Of a stretch of DNA of 64,000 bases, positions 7,332-16,514 are shown in pieces. This DNA comes from Bog-756 sp963730685 (GTDB taxonomy: Bacteria; Actinomycetota; Acidimicrobiia; Acidimicrobiales; RAAP-2). Location: positions 1,178,001 through 1,242,000 of the forward strand of contig CAVSSP010000001.1 in assembly GCA_963730685.1 (NCBI GenBank). Reading direction: 5' to 3'. The translations under genes and the position numbers were made by a program. The notes beneath the pieces are model-generated. The model made no database searches and was not told where the DNA came from. It was given only the letters and a program-made list of their open reading frames with translations. Numbering within the stretch: position 1 is the first letter of the stretch; each line of letters opens with the position of its first letter.

Positions 7332-9281
7332 TCAGGCGCCGGCCGGCGTTCCCGACCCGGCGATCGGGCTGTCGGCCACCAGGGTCGCACCCGGACGGGT
7401 GGCGGCCAGCCCCGCGTTGGCGCCCGCCCCCCGGATGACGGCCAGGATGTCGTCCCCGATGAGCTCCTCGCGTTCGAGGAGCGCGTCCCGGAGCGTCTCC
7501 ACCACGGAGCGGTGTTCGTCCAGCATCTGGGTCACCGACGCCTTGGATGCCGACAAGAGCTCCTCGACCTCTTCTCGACCGTTGTCGTTCGACAGCACCT
7601 TGGAGACGATCCCACCGGCGGGGTACTCCATGGCCGACGCCGATATCAGGCTCCGGCCCATGCCCAGCTGCCCGATCATCTGACAGGCGCTGGCGGTGGC
7701 GGCCTGGAGGTCGCCGGCCACACCGGTCGAGGCCTCCCCGAAGAAGAGCTCCTCGGCCACCATGCCGCCGAATGCGATGTCGATCAGCGCCCGGACCTCG
7801 GACTTGGTCTTGGTGAACCGCTCCTCTTCGTCCGAGTGGGACAAGAGCCCGAGCGCGTCCCGACGCTTGATGATGGTGAGGACCTCGAGCTTGCGGCCCT
7901 TGCCCACCAACCACGCCACGGTGGCGTGGCCGGCCTCGTGGGTGGCGATGGTGCGCCGTTCGGCCTCGGTGTACTCGACCGGTTGGGCCAGCCCGATCTC
8001 CTCGGTCATCTTGGCGTGTTGGAGGTCCTCCCACGAGAACCGGCTGGCGCCGCGTCGCAGGGCCCACACCAGCGACTCGTCCAACAGGTGTTCGATCATC
8101 ACCGGGGAGTAGCCCGCCGTCAGGGCGGCCAGGGTCTCGCGCCGGACCGGGTCGTCCAGTGCCGGGTCGTGGGCCTTCTTGCCCATGTAGTAGTCGATGA
8201 TGTCGCGGCGGCCGGCGCGCCCGGGGAGCCCGAAGTAGATGTTCCGGTCGAAGCGGCCCGGGCGCAGCAGCGCCGGGTCGAGGTCGGAGGCCCGGTTGGT
8301 GGCGCCGATGACCAAGATGTTGGCCGGGACGTGCTTGGGCTTGTCGAGTCGTCGGTGGGCCGGGAGCCACGTGTTGACCGCATCGATGGCCAGCCCCTTC
8401 AGCCGCAGCGAGAACGGGGTCTGCTCGAACGACTGGAGCTGGATCAACAGCTCGTTGACGACCCCGGGGATACCTTCGCCCTGCCGCTGACCGTTGCCCC
8501 GGGCCCCACCGATGGCGTCGAGCTCCTCGATGAAGCCGATGGCGCCGCCCTCTCGGCGGGCGTGCTTGCGCAGCGCCTTGAAGTAGGCCCGGATCTTGCG
8601 GTTGGTCTGGCCGTAGAACATCGACTGGAAGGCCGACGACGAGACGAACAGGAACGGCACGCCGGCTTCGGCCGCCATCGCCTTGGCCATGTAGGTCTTG
8701 CCCGTTCCCGGAGGGCCCTCGAACAGGATCGCCTTCCGCGGCGAGCCCCCCATCTGCTCGGCGAAGGTCCGGTGGGCCAGGAAGAGGTTGAGGGTCTTGG
8801 TCACCTCTTCGACCAGTCCTTCGGATCCCCGAACGTCGTCGAAGGACGTCGTCAGCTCGTCGGGGCGGTACAAGATGTGCGGCGAGCGCCCGGCGGCCAG
8901 CAGCGGGACCACCATGACCAGGGCAAGGACGGTGATCAGGGCCATGGCCGGCAGGAGGGGCTGGAGCGACGGCGGGAAGTGGGGGGTCGGCAGGCTCGCC
9001 CCGGGATCGAACAGGTCCCGGAGGACCAGCAGCACCGCGACGGGGGCGAGCACCATGGCCACGCGTTGGAGGCGGCTGCTCCGTGCCCGTTCGCGGTGGG
9101 CGCCCACGTCGGTGGTGGCGATGTGGGCCACCCCGGCGTTGCCCAGCGCATCGAGGGATGCGACGCCGGCGGGGGCGCTCCGCTGCCGCCGGCGTGCGGC
9201 CCGCACGCCCCGGTGCGGACGTTCGGTGCCCCCCTCGGTCGCCATCTCCGTGCCGCTCTCCGGTCCGTCTGCGCTCACCAT
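7332..9281 (-). CDS. FtsH-like membrane AAA+ zinc protease
   Basis: The 649-residue protein has two hydrophobic segments (about residues 72-92 and 105-130), an AAA+ domain with Walker A GPPGTGKT near residue 186, the second region of homology (LLRPGRFDR), and a zinc-protease domain with HEAGH near residue 445 and a downstream acidic ligand candidate in VAGDLQAAT. This is the FtsH order: membrane anchor, ATPase, metalloprotease. Two things are odd. Walker B reads FIEELD instead of the usual FIDEID, and an insertion of some 35 residues (around LKGLAIDAVNTWLPAHRRLD) precedes the ATPase sensor strand. ATG at 9281 has a GGAGG site. It is therefore a divergent paralogue and probably not the main housekeeping FtsH. 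Confidence 0.88.
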   Translation of the reverse strand: MVSADGPESGTEMATEGGTERPHRGVRAARRRQRSAPAGVASLDALGNAGVAHIATTDVGAHRERARSSRLQRVAMVLAPVAVLLVLRDLFDPGASLPTPHFPPSLQPLLPAMALITVLALVMVVPLLAAGRSPHILYRPDELTTSFDDVRGSEGLVEEVTKTLNLFLAHRTFAEQMGGSPRKAILFEGPPGTGKTYMAKAMAAEAGVPFLFVSSSAFQSMFYGQTNRKIRAYFKALRKHARREGGAIGFIEELDAIGGARGNGQRQGEGIPGVVNELLIQLQSFEQTPFSLRLKGLAIDAVNTWLPAHRRLDKPKHVPANILVIGATNRASDLDPALLRPGRFDRNIYFGLPGRAGRRDIIDYYMGKKAHDPALDDPVRRETLAALTAGYSPVMIEHLLDESLVWALRRGASRFSWEDLQHAKMTEEIGLAQPVEYTEAERRTIATHEAGHATVAWLVGKGRKLEVLTIIKRRDALGLLSHSDEEERFTKTKSEVRALIDIAFGGMVAEELFFGEASTGVAGDLQAATASACQMIGQLGMGRSLISASAMEYPAGGIVSKVLSNDNGREEVEELLSASKASVTQMLDEHRSVVETLRDALLEREELIGDDILAVIRGAGANAGLAATRPGATLVADSPIAGSGTPAGA

Positions 9282-9530
9282 GGCCTGCCTCCGGCTGGCG
9301 ACCGGACTGCCTCGCGACAGCCTGGTCTGGATAGGACTCGGGCGAAAGCTCTGGCTCCGGCCGAGTGCCCCCTCGACCGGTCGCGATCACCACCTACCTT
9401 CTACCCACGTGGTGACCGTTGCCGAACCTATACGTTGGTGGAGCGACGGCGCGGCGGCGTGCGCTGAGCGTGTCGATGCCCCTCCCGGGAGTGAGAAGTC
9501 ACCCCTGGCGAACGGCAAAACCAGGTGGAA

Positions 9531-10564
9531 TCACCCGGATGGCGGCCGGGTGGTCTTTGCCGGTGCCGTGGTGGCGGTCGGAGCCGTGGTGGCGGTCGGA
9601 GCGACGGTGGTGCGGGTCGGGACCGGAGCACGGTCCGGGACGGTCGTGGGCGCGCCCCGGACGTGGTGGGGGTGTAGGTCGACCGGTACCCAGGGGCCGA
9701 CGACGCCGGCACGGGGAACTCGCGTACCTCGAAATCCGAGGTCACCGTGGCGCACAACGCCGTCGAGAGGAGCGAACACGACTCCTCTGCCACGGTGACG
9801 CTGGACCCGTCGGTCACCGCCGGTTCGTCCTGCGGGAAGATCACCGCCCCCGTCACCGGGCTGGGCCCCCCCGAGGCCTGGAGCGAGCCCACCACGCCGG
9901 CCGGATCGGTGATGGACGCCACGTCGGGGGTGGGCATCGACGTCTGCTCTCCGGTGGGTGGGGACCCCGTGCACGTGGCCTCTTGGCGCTGCCAGGACGG
10001 AATGGTGAAGAACGGGCACACCATGGCGATCCCCGGCACCCGTCCCGTCGTGTCGAAGGTGGCGAACACCCCCTCGGTGCCGGGTGCGGGGGCACCGTCG
10101 ACCGGTGGATCGGGGTTGTCGGGCGGGTAGACGGCGAGGCCGGTGGCGCCGTCGGCCGCCTGGGTCTGGGTGCAGGTCCATCCGGTGGGTCCGAGGACGG
10201 TGTGCACGTCGTCGGAGTAGAACTCGACCTTGCCGACCAGCGCCGTCGGGATCGGCGCCAACAGGATGCTCGGCTTCCACCCCTGGCTCCCGAGCGAAGC
10301 ACCTGTGGTCGTGACGCACTCCACCACGGGGAAGGCCACCGCCACCTCGCCGCCCAGGGGTGCGGTCGTGGAGGTGGTCTGGGCCGGCCGACTGGTCGTG
10401 GTCGATACGGTCGAGGCCGCTGACGAGTCCAGCGACGTGCCACACCCGGACAGCATGACCCCGGCACCCATGGCAACGGCCAGCACCCCGGCGGCCAACG
10501 CCCCAGGTCGCCGCAGGCAGCCTGGCCGACGGTGCGGTGCTGGTCCGGCGTTCCTGTTCGTCAC
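9531..10564 (-). CDS. Probable lipoprotein, unknown function (frameshift near C-terminus)
   Basis: The N-terminus has a twin-arginine-free signal sequence ending in the lipobox LSGC (Cys about residue 41), followed by a Ser/Thr-rich spacer, so it should be anchored outside the membrane. The body has paired cysteines but no family I recognise. Near 9655-9665 the frame stops looking like protein and turns into Arg/Pro-rich sequence. One added G in the local run restores a Thr/Pro/Ala-rich tail (TTVAPTATTAPTATTAP) ending at 9531, typical of secreted actinobacterial proteins. Without correction the frame runs on to 9428. The 249-bp gap to the FtsH-like gene shows no other gene. Confidence 0.6.
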
Positions 10565-10621
10565 TGCCCCAGACGTTAAGCCACCACCCTCCGTCTGTGG
10601 TGCGATGTCGGGATCTGTGGA

Positions 10622-10686
10622 GCGCTGTCTGCTGGTGCGCTGTCTGCTGGTGCGCTGTCTGCTGGTGCGCTGTCTGCTGGTGCGCT
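10622..10686. repeat. 15-bp tandem repeat, four copies plus a partial
   Basis: The unit GCGCTGTCTGCTGGT is repeated exactly at 10622, 10637, 10652 and 10667, followed by a partial copy. It lies between the lipoprotein start and the sigma-factor stop, both minus-strand genes. Being a multiple of three it reads as repeated Ala-Pro-Ala-Asp-Ser, but no gene frame is convincing. Confidence 0.92.
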
Positions 10687-10708
10687 TTCGGGTGGGGCGC
10701 GCCCGGGC

Positions 10709-11625
10709 CTAGCGCAGGGCCACGGCCCGGTCCACGTTGGCCAGCTTGTCGGGATTGCGGACAGCCAGCACCGTGACGACCCTGTCGCCCTCCACCTCGA
10801 ACACGTTGACGAGGTCGACCTCCCCGTCGAGGGAGACGATGGTGCCGACATCACCGTTGACCATCGCCGTCCGCACGCCGATCGAGCCTCGGTAGCGGCG
10901 GGTCAGGTTGACCAGGAGCCGTGCCACCCGGTCGGCCCCGATCACCGGCCGGCGGGCGGCCCGACGGGCCGCCCCACCGTCCGAGACGCACACCACGTCG
11001 GGCGCCAGGTTGGCCATGACGCCATCGATGTCACCGGCGGCCAGCGCCACGAGCAGCGCCTCGACCACGGCCCGGTCGGATCCGGCGTCCGTGCGGACGG
11101 TGGGCCGCCGGACCCGGACCCGGGCCCGGCTGGCGATCTGGCGGCAGGCGACCTCCGACCTGCCGACGACGGGGGCGATCTCGCTGAAGGGCTCGCCAAA
11201 GACGTCCGCCAGCAGGAACACCGCCCGCTCCAGCGGCTGGAGCTGGTCGAGCAGGGTCAAGAACCCGAGGCGGAGCGACTCCGAGAGCTCAGCCGATTCC
11301 GCCGGCCCGTTGTCCCGACCCGGTCCGAGCCGCCGGCCAGGGGGTCGCCGACCAGGGGTTCGGGCAGCCACGGGCCGACGTAGGACTCACGGCGCCTCCG
11401 GGCAGCCCGAAGGTGGTCGAGGGCGATCCGGGTCGTCACCGTCGTCAGCCACGCTCCGGGCCGCTCGATCTCACCGGGAACCAGCTTGTCCCAACGGAAC
11501 CAGACCGTCTGGACCACATCCTCGGCGTCCGAGACGGTGCCGAGCATGCGGTACGCCAGGCCGACCAGTCGTGGCCGCTCCCGCTCGAACAGGTCGACCG
11601 GATCTGGTGGTGGCTGGATGGTCAC
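10709..11625 (-). CDS. ECF sigma factor, SigJ type with SnoaL-like tail (frameshifted)
   Basis: Starting at GTG 11625 (overlapping the upstream stop by the GTGA arrangement), the sequence shows sigma region 2 (DLFERERPRLVGLAYRMLG, then DAEDVVQTVWFRW). After a one-base break near 11314 it continues with region 4 (LLDQLQPLERAVFLLADVFGEPFSEIA) and a SnoaL_2-like C-terminal domain (VEALLVALAAGDIDGVMANLAPD). Adding one G to a GGG run joins the parts into a 305-residue protein, the normal SigJ size. SigJ-type factors use the SnoaL-like tail for control in place of an anti-sigma factor. It is translationally coupled to the FAD oxidoreductase. Uncorrected, only half-proteins would be made. Confidence 0.8.
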
Positions 11626-12876
11626 CGCACCATCCTGGCGGCGTCGGAACGCAGACGCCCGGCGTGGCGACCGGCACGCCGGCCGCTGGCCAGCGAGGCG
11701 TCGGCGAGGAGCCCGCGGCTGTCCGACCCAGTCACCGGCCATGACGACTCCGGCGGTGCCGGTGTCGGTGACATCGGGCCTGCCCGCCAGGCCGCCGTTG
11801 CGGACTCGGGGCAGGCTTCCCGAGACGGACATGTCGGCGAGGAAGCGCCGCGTCACCACCTCGTCGGCGCGCACGCCGGCCGCGGCCACCAGATCCTCGA
11901 GCTGGGCACGGTCGGTCACCGCGTCCCGGGCCCCGTAGCGGATGGCGGCCACCACGGCCTGTCCCCCGGGCGATTGGCGGGCGGGGGGCGACTGCACGTT
12001 CACGTAGACGGGATCGTCGAGGGAAAGGATGTACCCCGGAGTCGGCACCCTGCTCACGCCGAGGTCGAGGCAGGCGGCAGTCACGGGTGGGCCGAGGTCG
12101 CCCCAGCCCGGATCGACCGGTAGCAGCCGACGGACGGCGGCGGGGCCGCCCGTGGCCAGCACGACGCTGGAGGCGGACAGGGTGCCTTCCCCTGTCCGGA
12201 CATCGACGATGCGACCGACCGGCTCGACCGCGGTGACCGGGGAGGCCGTTCGGACGTCGAGCCCCGTCCGTAGCGAGTCGACGAGCTGGGACCACCCCCC
12301 ATGGAGGTAGCGCACCCCTCCCTTGGCCGCCAGCTGAAGCTGGGCGACGCCGGCGTCGGCGCTCAAGCCCTCCACGTCATCGGTGTAGGTGCCGATCCTG
12401 ATGAGGGCGCGCACCACCGCTTCGGCATCGGGACGGAGCCGAAGGCCCGACACCCATTCCGCCATCGAGGTGCCGACCAGGAGGTCGGTCTTGACCCGGG
12501 GCAGGCGCCCGAGGACACCGACCAACTGCGCTTTGCTCCGGGCGCCGATGAGATCGGTGCGGATCAGCGTCGCCGGGCTGGTGGGCAGCAGATGCGTGGC
12601 GCCCGCCCTCAGCGCCTGGTACCTGGCCAGGGGAGGGGGCGCACCGGCCGGTTCGATGCCCAGCGAACGGAGCACCGCCATGCCGACCCCACCGACGTAG
12701 AGCGCATGCGCTCCCATGTTGAGGGTGAATCCCTCCCGCTCGACGGTGCGGGCCCGGCCACCGGGCTGGTGCGCCTCGAGGACGACCACCCGGGCACCCT
12801 CCCGGGCTGCGGTGGTGGCCGCAGCCAGACCGGCGAGCCCGGCCCCGACGACGATCACATCCCAATCAGGTTCCAT
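11622..12876 (-). CDS. FAD-dependent amine-oxidase/desaturase-like oxidoreductase (frameshifted)
   Basis: The protein begins MEPDWDVIVVGAGLAGL, a Rossmann FAD-binding motif, followed by VVLEAHQPGGRART as in phytoene desaturase and protoporphyrinogen oxidase relatives. The C-terminal FAD motif AGDWVGQ breaks near 11711-11722. One base over, the frame reads GLLADASLASGRRAG, the expected continuation, and ends at 11622. Removing one base gives a 417-residue protein of normal length. The substrate is unknown. It shares a four-base overlap with the sigma factor, so the two form an operon. Read uncorrected, the frame falsely fuses into the sigma factor. The gap 12877-13041 separates it from the divergent NYN gene. 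Confidence 0.82.
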
Positions 12877-13041
12877 ACCGATCTGACTCCACTCGCCACC
12901 ACATTGTGACAGGCGGGGGCGGGGGGTGCGGCCGGTCCCGGCGCTGCCGAATCCGTCGACGCCGCCCGTGAAGCCCCACGCCGGCCAGGTGCGCATCGTG
13001 TCACGCCCACCCTGGCCGGCCGGGTCGGTGAGACTAGGGGT

Positions 13042-13407
13042 GTGCTTCTCATCGACGCCGCCAACGTGATCGGGTCTCGGCCGACCGGGTGGTGGCGGGA
13101 TCGACCGGGAGCAGCCCGAGCCTTCGTGGCACAGGTTCGTGCAGCAGCGGTGGCGAACAGGTTCGACGAGCCCGTGGTCGTGGTGCTCGAAGGTGCTGGT
13201 CGTGCCGGTGCCGCAGAGGGCATCGTCGACGGCGTCCGAGTCCGCCATGCGTCTGGCAGCGGTGACGACACGCTCATCGCGGTCGCGAACGACGCCGCCG
13301 ATCAGGTGACGCTGGTGTCCGCCGATCGCGCGTTGCGACAGCGAGCCGAGGCTCTAGGAGCACGGGCTGTGGGTCCCCGATGGCTCATCGACCTTCTCGA
13401 TGGGTGA
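13042..13407 (+). CDS. NYN/PIN-like ribonuclease domain protein
   Basis: A 121-residue protein made of one NYN-type domain. It starts with the strand and acidic residue MLLIDAANVIGS, has the acidic GSGDDTLIAVAND block, and VTLVSADRALRQRAEALGA near the end, as in PIN-fold nucleases that use a cluster of aspartates to bind Mg2+. NYN proteins cleave RNA. It starts with GTG, has no signal peptide, and stands alone, divergent from the FAD oxidoreductase. Its RNA target is unknown. Confidence 0.75.
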   Translation: MLLIDAANVIGSRPTGWWRDRPGAARAFVAQVRAAAVANRFDEPVVVVLEGAGRAGAAEGIVDGVRVRHASGSGDDTLIAVANDAADQVTLVSADRALRQRAEALGARAVGPRWLIDLLDG

Positions 13408-13467
13408 CGCCGAACGTTCAGGATCCGGGCGATACCCGCATGCATGCGACGGATCGGGGTCCCACCC

Positions 13468-13908
13468 TCACGAGGAGGCTGCGATGTTCTGGAGGCGTAC
13501 CTCGCCATGGGCGATCAGCTTGCCCGAGCCGTCGGTCACGTCGACCTTCCACAGTTGCTGGGTCCGACCCTGATTGAGCGCCGCACCCTCGACGAGTACC
13601 CGGCCGGACGTCAGCGAACGCAAGAAGTGAGTCGTATTGGTCAGCCCGACGGCGACCTGCCCCCGTTCCTCCACCGCCGCGCAGGCACCGATACTGGCTG
13701 CGCTCTCGATGGCGGTCGTGTAGACGCCCCCGTGGACGATTCCCCAGGGCGTGTGGTGACGCTGGTCGAGGTCGATATGACCACGCACATGCGACCCGGT
13801 GACACTGTCCAGTGTGAGCCCGGCGCTGGCGACGAACTCGCCCGGCTGCTCCAGTGACCCGGCCCTGGACGTCGGAGCCCCGGGAACGGTGTTAGTAAGT
13901 TGTGACAT
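13468..13908 (-). CDS. PaaI-type hotdog thioesterase
   Basis: A 146-residue hotdog-fold protein with the PaaI signature (HHTPWGIVHGGVYTTAIESAAS), including the HGG motif, and a later strand GLTNTTHFLRSLTSGRVLVEG. Enzymes of this group hydrolyse acyl-CoA thioesters, often aromatic or phenylacetyl derivatives, in the cytoplasm. ATG at 13908 is chosen because a complete promoter stands just in front of it (TTGCTC, 17-base spacer, TAAACT, seven bases to the ATG), implying a leaderless message. An in-frame ATG at 13944 would lie within that promoter. No pathway neighbours are present. Confidence 0.88.
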   Translation of the reverse strand: MSQLTNTVPGAPTSRAGSLEQPGEFVASAGLTLDSVTGSHVRGHIDLDQRHHTPWGIVHGGVYTTAIESAASIGACAAVEERGQVAVGLTNTTHFLRSLTSGRVLVEGAALNQGRTQQLWKVDVTDGSGKLIAHGEVRLQNIAASS

Positions 13909-13915
13909 AGAACTC

Positions 13916-13944
13916 AGTTTAGGGACATTCGGTGTCGCGAGCAA
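13916..13944 (-). promoter_or_regulatory. Promoter of the thioesterase gene (leaderless)
   Basis: On the minus strand, TTGCTC (-35, 13939-13944) and TAAACT (-10, 13916-13921) are separated by exactly 17 bases. The -10 lies seven bases before ATG 13908, so transcription should start at or next to the start codon. Confidence 0.65.
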
Positions 13945-14018
13945 CCGGGGTTCGAGTGGGGAGCGACGTTGACGTGTGCGTTAAGATAAGTTGACGTTCG
14001 AAGCAATTCAGAGGCCGG

Positions 14019-15968
14019 GTGACGATGGTTGTACTGCAGGGCATCAAAGAGGGGAGGGCGGCCCGCACGAGGAACCTCGACGGGGGCTTGGCCGGACTGC
14101 CCCCCAACTACAAATGGATGGCGCTTTTCATCTCGACCCTGGGGATGCTGATGGCGACCATCGACGGTTCCATCGTGTTGATCGCCCTTCCGGACATCTT
14201 CCGGGGCATCGGGCTCGATCCGCTCCAGCCCGGCAACACCTTCTACCTCCTGTGGATGATCCTCGGTTTCCTGGTGATCACCAGCGTGCTGGTGGTCAGC
14301 CTCGGTCGCATGGGCGACATCTACGGCCGGGTCAAGACGTACAACCTCGGGTTCGCGGTGTTCACCTTCTTCTCGCTGATGCTGAGTGTGACCTGGATGA
14401 CCGGTCACGCCGCCGGCATCTGGCTCATCACCATGCGGGTGTTCCAAGGGGTCGGTGCCGCCATGCTCATGGCCAACTCGTCGGCCATCCTCACCGACGT
14501 GTTCCCGGACAACCAACGCGGAATGGCCCTCGGCGTCAATCAGGCCGCCGCGTTCAGCGGGACCTTCATCGGCCTGGTCCTCGGAGGGGTGTTGGCTCCG
14601 ATCAACTGGCGGCTCATCTTCCTGGTCTCGGTGCCGATCGGATTGTTCGCCACGGTCCTCGGCTACCTGAAGCTCCACGAGACCAGTCCCAAACGTCCGG
14701 CCCGCATCGACTGGGCCGGAAACATCACCTTCGCCATCGGTCTGATCCTGGTCATGATCGGCATCACCTACGGCATCGAGCCCTACGGGCATCACGTCAT
14801 GGGCTGGACGAGCCCGGTCGTCATCGGTGCCCTCGTGGTCGGGGTGGCCCTCCTGGCCGCCTTCTGCGTCATCGAGACCAGGGTTGCCCAACCGATGTTC
14901 CGGCTGCAGCTGTTCAAGATCCGGGCGTTCACGAGCGGTGTGCTGGCCAGCTTCCTGGCTGCGCTGAGCAGAGGCGGGCTGATGTTCATGCTGATCATCT
15001 GGCTGCAGGGGATCTGGCTCCCGCTCCACGGCTACACCTTCAGCGTCACCCCACTGTGGGCGGGCATCGCCATGCTCCCGCTCACCATGGGATTCCTCAT
15101 CGCCGGGCCCCTGTCGGGGATCCTCTCCGACCGCTACGGCGCCCGTCCCTTCGCCACCGGCGGCATGCTGGGCTCGGCTGTGGGCTTGGCGCTGCTCGAG
15201 CTGTTGCCGGTCGACTTCCCCTACTGGGTGTTCGCCCTCGTGCTGTTCTTCACCGGGCTGACCATGGCCGCATTCGGTTCACCCAACCGGGCCGGCGTGA
15301 TGAACAGTCTTCCGGCACAGCATCGAGGTGCCGGTTCGGGGATGAACACGACCTTCCAGAACTCCGCCCAGGTGCTCTCCATCGGCATCTTCTTCACGCT
15401 GATGATCGTCGGGTTGACGTCGTTGCTCCCTCAGAACCTGTTGCACGGCCTCACCGCGCACGGCGTCCCAGCTCAGGTGGCCAACCAGGCCGCCCACCTG
15501 TCTCCGGTGTCGACGCTGTTCGCCGCCTTCTTGGGCTATGACCCGGTGCAACACCTGATCGGCGCCCACACGTTGAGTCAGCTCCCGTTGGCCCAGCAGC
15601 ACGAGCTGACCGGGCGCAGCTTCTTCCCCGGACTCATCAGCGCACCGTTCCGGGCCGGCCTCCATGCCGCCCTCGACTTCGCCATCGTGGCCAGCCTCCT
15701 GGCCGCCGGGGCTTCGTGGCTGCGGGGAGGCCGGTACGTCTACACCGAGCCCGAGTCCGACACCGAGCCCGAGCCCGAGCCCGAGCCCGAGTCCGAGCCG
15801 GTGTCTGACGCCTCGACCGGCACCGAGCCTGACGCTTCGACCGACCCGCCGCTCCCGGTGACCGGAACCGGCGACGATGGCCGCTCGCCGACGCCTCCCC
15901 GAGCACCCGTGACCGTCGTCATGGCGGACGCCAGCCGCCTCGACCCGCCCGGAGGTATGACACCGTGA
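14019..15968 (+). CDS. MFS exporter, EmrB/QacA (DHA2, 14-TMS) type
   Basis: A 649-residue multidrug-type proton antiporter. Features include about 14 hydrophobic segments, the motif-A-like loop LGRMGDIYGRV after helix 2, the FQGVGAAMLMANSSAIL motif-C-like helix, and DRYGARPFATGG later on. The last ~70 residues are a cytoplasmic tail rich in Glu-Pro repeats coded by repeated GAGCCC units. GTG 14019 sits four bases after GAGG; ATG 14025 is an alternative. A MerR regulator overlaps its stop by four bases and probably controls it. The substrate is unknown. Confidence 0.93.
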   Translation: MTMVVLQGIKEGRAARTRNLDGGLAGLPPNYKWMALFISTLGMLMATIDGSIVLIALPDIFRGIGLDPLQPGNTFYLLWMILGFLVITSVLVVSLGRMGDIYGRVKTYNLGFAVFTFFSLMLSVTWMTGHAAGIWLITMRVFQGVGAAMLMANSSAILTDVFPDNQRGMALGVNQAAAFSGTFIGLVLGGVLAPINWRLIFLVSVPIGLFATVLGYLKLHETSPKRPARIDWAGNITFAIGLILVMIGITYGIEPYGHHVMGWTSPVVIGALVVGVALLAAFCVIETRVAQPMFRLQLFKIRAFTSGVLASFLAALSRGGLMFMLIIWLQGIWLPLHGYTFSVTPLWAGIAMLPLTMGFLIAGPLSGILSDRYGARPFATGGMLGSAVGLALLELLPVDFPYWVFALVLFFTGLTMAAFGSPNRAGVMNSLPAQHRGAGSGMNTTFQNSAQVLSIGIFFTLMIVGLTSLLPQNLLHGLTAHGVPAQVANQAAHLSPVSTLFAAFLGYDPVQHLIGAHTLSQLPLAQQHELTGRSFFPGLISAPFRAGLHAALDFAIVASLLAAGASWLRGGRYVYTEPESDTEPEPEPEPESEPVSDASTGTEPDASTDPPLPVTGTGDDGRSPTPPRAPVTVVMADASRLDPPGGMTP

Positions 15969-16435
15969 CCGCCACCCGCAACGCCACCACACAACCCGCC
16001 CCGCTGGTGCTGCGGATCGGGGAGGTTGCCAAGCTGACCGGGTTGACGACCCGCACGCTGCGCTACTGGGAGGAGTTGGGGCTGATCAGCCCGAGTGGCT
16101 ACCGGGGAAGGGGGGAGCGGCTGTATTCGTCCACCGACATGGCCCGTGTCACCCGGATCAAGGACCTTCAAGAGCTGCTGGGATTCTCGCTCGCCGAGGT
16201 GAGGGTGGTGCTCGACACCGAGGACGTCGACACGCTTGACCGCCTCCGTTCGGAGTTCCGTTGGGGGGACGGCTCAGCGGCACAGCGGAGGGACCTGCTC
16301 GACGATGCCATCGAGGCCAATGAGAAATTGCTGGACCGACTGGACAACACCCTGGCCCGGATCGGTGCGTTCCGTGACGAGCGCGCCGCCAAATCGGTCC
16401 GACTACGAGAGATACGCGACGACCTCGCCCCGTGA
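15965..16435 (+). CDS. MerR-family transcriptional regulator
   Basis: A 156-residue regulator. The N-terminal MerR helix-turn-helix reads RIGEVAKLTGLTTRTLRYWEELGLI, the wing follows with GERLYSSTDMARVTRIKDLQELLGFSLAEV, and a coiled-coil dimerisation helix ends the protein. No cysteine-rich metal site is seen. GTG 15965 lies nine bases after GGAGG and overlaps the exporter stop as GTGA, so it is translationally coupled to the exporter. A drug-responsive activator or repressor of that pump is the natural reading. Confidence 0.92.
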   Translation: MTATRNATTQPAPLVLRIGEVAKLTGLTTRTLRYWEELGLISPSGYRGRGERLYSSTDMARVTRIKDLQELLGFSLAEVRVVLDTEDVDTLDRLRSEFRWGDGSAAQRRDLLDDAIEANEKLLDRLDNTLARIGAFRDERAAKSVRLREIRDDLAP

Positions 16436-16514
16436 CACCGACCCACGGGACGCGTGGCATCATCCGCCCACCCCGACCGGCAGGCAATCACCGAGCAACT
16501 ACAGGAGGAGCGCA

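Noticed and set aside
7512..9467. Long plus-strand open frame opposite the FtsH-like gene, and similar ones at 31382-33400, 33427-35235 and 47688-49649
   Set aside because: They lie antisense to clear genes, have biased Gly/His/Asp/Val composition and no recognisable motifs; such frames arise by chance in high-GC DNA.
11257..13248. Apparent fusion of FAD oxidoreductase with a sigma factor
   Set aside because: It results from two single-base frame breaks; correcting them gives two normal proteins with a four-base overlap.
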